The position numbers and the translations under genes are program-made. This document shows, piece after piece, positions 62,312 through 64,000 of a DNA stretch of 64,000 nt; the stretch's first letter is position 1; every line of letters begins with the position of its first letter. Source of the stretch: Flavobacteriales bacterium (GTDB taxonomy: Bacteria; Bacteroidota; Bacteroidia; Flavobacteriales_C; GCA-002722245); assembly GCA_002717515.1 (NCBI GenBank), contig PBEC01000025.1, positions 1 to 64,000 of the forward strand. Reading direction: 5' to 3'. Under the pieces are notes generated by a model that ran no database searches, was not told the DNA's origin, and saw only the letters and a list, made by a program, of their open reading frames with translations.

Positions 62312-64000
62312 ATGAGATTTTCATTATTCTTCATTATTTGCGTCATTCATATTTATTCATATGGTCAAACAAAAACCAATGAGAAAGCTGCTATAGAATA
62401 TTTTGTTAATAAATACCCCAATGGACAAAAAGAAGCTGAAGGAAAATACATTAACGGAAAAGAGCATGAAAAATGGATTTATTGGCACTCTAATGGCAAA
62501 ATAAAACAAGTGGCAAACTTTAATGTCGGACGATTACATGGAAATGTGACTTATTATTATCCAAATGGTGATAAAAAAGATGAAGGTTTTTTTGTTGCTG
62601 GTAAACAACACGGTAATTATACCAGCTGGTATTCCAATAAAAACATAAAACTTCAAGGTCAATACGAAAAAGACAAAAAAATTGGTCATTGGATAAGTTA
62701 CTACGAAAATGGAAACAAAGAATGGGAAGGAAGTTATAAAAATAATGAAAAGGATAGTGTGTTCACATACTGGTACCCATCGGGTGAAATCTTCAAAAAG
62801 ACATACCACAGTGAAGGATACGAAAGCGTTTTATCCGGTTGGAATATAAAGGGAGTACAATCCGTTAAAGACGGAAAAGGCGAATTAATGGAATTCTATG
62901 AAGATGGTGCTCCTAAAGGGAAACTAATTTATAACAATGGTAAGGTTCACGGGAAAATCGTAAAATGGTATGAAAATGGAAATATCTGGTATACTTCAGA
63001 ATTTCATAATGGAGTTAAAAACGGGATTCACAAAATTTATTACATGAACGGCCTAATAAAGGACTCTACTCAGTTTGTGAATGGAAAGGAGCATGGAAAA
63101 TTTTACTCATTCAAGCCTGACGGCACCAAAGAATCGGAAGGATACTTTAAAATGGGTCAGGAAGACAGCACATGGATTTGGTACAATAAGGGTTTTGTTA
63201 GAATTAAAGGAACATTTAAAAACAGTTTGAGACATGGAACATGGTTATTCAATTATCCTGGTACAAACAAAAAAGAACACATTGCTTTTTTCAAAAATGG
63301 ACTCAAGGAAGGAACATGGAAATACTTTTACGAATCTGGAGGGAAATTAAGAGTTGCTAATTTCAAAAACGACAAAAGAAATGGAAAATGGTCGGTATAT
63401 TTTGAAAATGGAAAACTTGATCACGAGGGAAAATTTAAAGACGATAAAGAACATGGTGTTTGGACATCCTGGTATGAAAAAAATGAACGTGTCAACGAAA
63501 AAGGTTCCTTCAATATGGGAGTCATGGATGGGAAATGGGAAGGTTTCTACGATAATGGAAATCAAAAATTCATTGCCAATTACGACAATGGAATTAAGCA
63601 GGGTGAATACATTAAGTTTTATCCCAATGGTCGAGTTGGTATAAAAGAAACCTACAGTAACGGTTTACTAGAAGGGAAATATGAGGCATATTATGATAAA
63701 GGATTTTTTGTAAGAGAAAAGGGACAATACAAATTAATAAAACCAACAATCGATAGAGTGAGAAATAAAATTGACACTGTAATCGTAAACAAAAATGGCG
63801 ATACTCTTAAAATTGAAAAAGACCCACTTATTAAATTTAGAGAAAAACAAAAAGAGTCTGTTAAAGATGGATTATGGATTGTTTATTTCGATGGAACAAA
63901 CATTCCATATCAAAAAATCAATTACGTAAATGGGAGATTATCAGGAGTTTTTATAACATACTATAGCAATGGCAAGCCACAAAGTAAAATAATTTACCAA
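62312..64000 (+). CDS. secreted MORN-repeat protein, partial (runs off right edge)
   Basis: An open frame from ATG 62312 through the last base, 563 codons with no stop. It starts with a signal peptide (MRFSLFFIICVIHIYSYG) followed by roughly twenty MORN_2-type repeats of about 22-24 residues, built on G-x-W-x-x-Y-x-x-NG-x (for example GKEHGKFYSFKPDG, GNWSVYFENGK-like NGKWSVYFENGKLDHEG, GIKQGEYIKFYPNG). This is the YwqK/MORN_2 family found secreted in many Bacteroidota. Function is unknown; a surface or periplasmic scaffold is likely. The C terminus lies outside the window. Confidence 0.85.
   Translation, partial: MRFSLFFIICVIHIYSYGQTKTNEKAAIEYFVNKYPNGQKEAEGKYINGKEHEKWIYWHSNGKIKQVANFNVGRLHGNVTYYYPNGDKKDEGFFVAGKQHGNYTSWYSNKNIKLQGQYEKDKKIGHWISYYENGNKEWEGSYKNNEKDSVFTYWYPSGEIFKKTYHSEGYESVLSGWNIKGVQSVKDGKGELMEFYEDGAPKGKLIYNNGKVHGKIVKWYENGNIWYTSEFHNGVKNGIHKIYYMNGLIKDSTQFVNGKEHGKFYSFKPDGTKESEGYFKMGQEDSTWIWYNKGFVRIKGTFKNSLRHGTWLFNYPGTNKKEHIAFFKNGLKEGTWKYFYESGGKLRVANFKNDKRNGKWSVYFENGKLDHEGKFKDDKEHGVWTSWYEKNERVNEKGSFNMGVMDGKWEGFYDNGNQKFIANYDNGIKQGEYIKFYPNGRVGIKETYSNGLLEGKYEAYYDKGFFVREKGQYKLIKPTIDRVRNKIDTVIVNKNGDTLKIEKDPLIKFREKQKESVKDGLWIVYFDGTNIPYQKINYVNGRLSGVFITYYSNGKPQSKIIYQ

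Overview
The window is AT-rich, gene-dense DNA from a member of the Bacteroidota, most likely a Flavobacteriales bacterium (Crocinitomicaceae or Cryomorphaceae-like; the family is a guess). The evidence is: the 5' end of a 16S rRNA gene at the left edge, preceded by two promoters of the Bacteroidota type (TTG-N17-23-TAnnTTTG); GldN, a component of the type IX secretion system (T9SS) and gliding machinery; three secreted enzymes with C-terminal T9SS sorting domains; BshA of bacillithiol synthesis; and many small outer-membrane beta-barrel proteins. No tRNA, CRISPR array, insertion sequence or prophage was seen. About 58 protein genes were found, often in tight operons with 1-23 base overlaps.

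Layout. 1-500: 16S rRNA start (minus strand) with its tandem promoters. 500-4100: sulfate activation operon cysQ-cysC-cysD-cysN. 4100-8020: fabG, a von Willebrand factor A-like membrane protein, bshA. 8075-12304: a beta-barrel protein, mazG, a frameshifted OmpA-like secreted protein, a secreted orphan, a 58-residue protein and an ECF sigma factor. 12524-18660: uvrA, a SiaB/SiaC kinase-target pair, a methyltransferase overlapping a frameshifted ZIP metal transporter, and a 2-Cys peroxiredoxin. 18700-22570: a signalling operon Hpt - response regulator - receptor adenylate cyclase. 22700-31400: rluE-like gene with two tandem OmpA-family genes, then a seven-gene operon surE - membrane protein - lpxB - spoIID - comEC - lipoprotein - Rieske protein. 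31500-43600: MuiA-like protein, barrel protein, pcm, a Gfo/Idh/MocA oxidoreductase, phosphatase, secreted esterase, AddA-type helicase-nuclease, a membrane glycosyltransferase, a beta-propeller lipoprotein and mgsA. 43700-53550: secreted GH18 protein, phoH, ribD, an EamA transporter, secreted metallopeptidase, O-acetylhomoserine sulfhydrylase. 53550-64000: M42 aminopeptidase, a LolCDE-like ABC exporter with a porin-like partner, trhO, pyrophosphatase, an isolated gldN, and a long MORN-repeat protein that runs off the right edge.

How the genes fit together. Sulfur is a theme (PAPS synthesis and recycling, O-acetylhomoserine sulfhydrylase, bacillithiol, rhodanese-type TrhO). Envelope biogenesis is the other (LpxB, SpoIID, Lol-like ABC transporter, OmpA proteins, T9SS GldN and its cargo). 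The most interesting points are (1) two genes broken in the same direction at A9 runs, in both of which A8 would restore a full-length protein, suggesting transcriptional slippage or homopolymer errors; (2) the Hpt / receiver / propeller-receptor adenylate cyclase operon, in which a cyclase takes the place usually held by a histidine kinase; (3) a tandem pair of OmpA-family proteins sharing a CxCxxC motif; (4) a lipoprotein with a decayed zinc-protease site next to a Rieske protein; and (5) a gldN standing apart from gldKLM.
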